Shown here: positions 63,175-64,000 of the stretch, one piece after another
How positions within the stretch are numbered: the stretch's first letter is position 1
Layout of the letters: every line of letters starts with the position of its first letter
Assembly: GCF_026212465.1 (NCBI RefSeq)
Contig: NC_080058.1
Location: 9,869,485-9,933,484 of the forward strand
Origin: Amaranthus tricolor
Lineage: Eukaryota; Streptophyta; Magnoliopsida; Caryophyllales; Amaranthaceae
Length of the DNA: 64,000 nt
Reading direction: 5' to 3'
Notes under the pieces: generated by a model
The model's input: only the letters and a program-made list of their open reading frames with translations
Databases searched by the model: none
What the model was told of the DNA's origin: nothing
Translations under genes and position numbers: made by a program

Positions 63175-63345
63175 ATGTCAAACATTAATATCGATGAAGA
63201 GAAGTGTCACTGTAGTTACGAAGTTGAATATGATCGAAATCCGGTTGACTTTGATCATGGTCGTTGTTTTGTTGCATGTTCATTCTTCCATGATGAAATA
63301 TCAAGTTGTAGTCATTTTAGCTGGGTTGATCCGGAAGGCATTTAA
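63175..63345 (+). CDS. Small GRF-type zinc-finger protein, possibly truncated
   Basis: A 56-codon frame follows an acceptor-like tttgtatttag. It contains CHCSYEVEYD, then HGRCFVACSFFHDEISSCSH and FSWVDPE. The CxC..(G)RxFxxC..C..F.WVD spacing matches GRF zinc fingers, nucleic-acid-binding modules found in repair enzymes and in many short plant proteins, some linked to transposons. Right after the TAA the frame reads WQKG, as related proteins continue past this point in my memory, so the stop may be a later nonsense change. It could be a gene fragment rather than an active gene. No neighbour suggests a role. Confidence 0.55.
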   Translation: MSNINIDEEKCHCSYEVEYDRNPVDFDHGRCFVACSFFHDEISSCSHFSWVDPEGI

Positions 63346-64000
63346 TGGCAGAAAGGTAACATTTTTAAGCTCAATAAAGAGAAAAAAAAAAAAAAACTTC
63401 AATGGCAGTTAATTAGCTTGTAAAAGGTGACTCGATAATGTTTTGACCTCTCACACGAAGGAAGAAGTTGATAGAATCATGTGGAAATTTTAAAAGTAAT
63501 GTCGAAAATTGTTTCATGATTTATTGAAAAATAAAATGTATTGTTGTATGGTTTTGTTAGCAACAAACTTGGTTCAACTCTCCCTTGTCTAATATATCTA
63601 ATTGTAGTCCTCATGTTTTATTGAGCAACAAACATAGTTTAAGGTCCAAAATAGTCTCCAGTCTTCATCTTTGTCGTCTAATCTATCTAACTGTGGTGGC
63701 CTAGATCATCTCTAACAGTAGTAAGAAATTGTGATATAACGATCAGGCAGACGAGGTGACTAATAGTAGACACCCGCATGCTATGGCGACCCTACACCAT
63801 CATGGAAATATGACAATTCGAGCTCATCCAAATGAACATTCTTAAGTGATGGCGATCTCCTCAAGAAATGAGATAAGTGCTCGAATTGTGAAGCGCGAAG
63901 GATGCCTCATGCAATGTCAGTAACTGGCTGCTCCCAACTTGAACGAATAACAAAAGCCACGCCTTGTGCCTACAAGATTAAATAATTGAAATCAATGAAA
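63346..64000. other. Window end, unassigned
   Basis: Less AT-rich than its surroundings after 63700, with short open stretches on the minus strand (RHPSRFTIRALISFLEEI near 63930-63860), which might be a coding remnant continuing beyond the window. I cannot assign it to a family. Confidence 0.3.

Overview
This is plant nuclear DNA. It has spliced genes with GT..AG introns, chloroplast-targeted products and a dense load of plant transposons (Copia, Gypsy, RTE-type LINE, mariner, hAT-, Mutator- and Stowaway-like MITEs). The violaxanthin de-epoxidase N-terminus and the Stowaway-like ends recall Amaranthaceae/Caryophyllales such as spinach or beet. That placement rests on memory, not on a search.

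Six host genes, or candidates, are supported. (1) 1-9297 (+): the 3' part of a small plastid-membrane-type protein, whose intron 2 is inflated by a Gypsy element carrying a nested hAT-like MITE. (2) 11733-13474 (-): a complete six-exon clade-III-like SWEET sugar transporter. (3) 33028-35421 (+): complete violaxanthin de-epoxidase (VDE). (4) 36238-39269 (-): a complete RLCK-VII kinase with a 300-residue acidic serine-rich tail, LIP1/LIP2-like, tail to tail with VDE. (5) 60265-62049 (+): an intact MUSTANG-type domesticated Mutator transposase. (6) 63175-63345 (+): a mini-gene encoding a GRF-type zinc finger, uncertain.

The rest is layered transposon debris. At 18.9-29.8 kb a decayed Copia element is split between reverse transcriptase and RNase H by an 8.6 kb hAT-like block. 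The block carries three tandem antisense copies of a DUF1771/Smr gene fragment; one still has an open, spliceable Smr domain. Long TA microsatellites crowd the same block. At 29.87-30.67 kb lies a double foldback element of GTGATCAC-containing repeats, with a relative at 62.26-62.93 kb. At 40.0-45.5 kb is a nearly complete young Copia element with 546-bp LTRs differing at about 8 sites, its polyprotein broken by stop codons of C-to-T type. At 46.85-48.5 kb is a tandem array with a recent 334-bp duplication. At 49.4-50.2 kb is a palindromic element built around a GTTCGCAGTTA motif shared with an element at 17.7 kb. At 51.0-51.96 kb is a LINE tail. At 52.0-58.33 kb is a mariner-like element with a 2.6 kb solo LTR nested in it.

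The genes do not form a pathway. VDE serves the xanthophyll cycle in the thylakoid lumen, SWEET exports sugar, and the kinase is a membrane-anchored signalling kinase. The kinase and the MUSTANG gene may be old neighbours pushed apart by about 19 kb of transposons.
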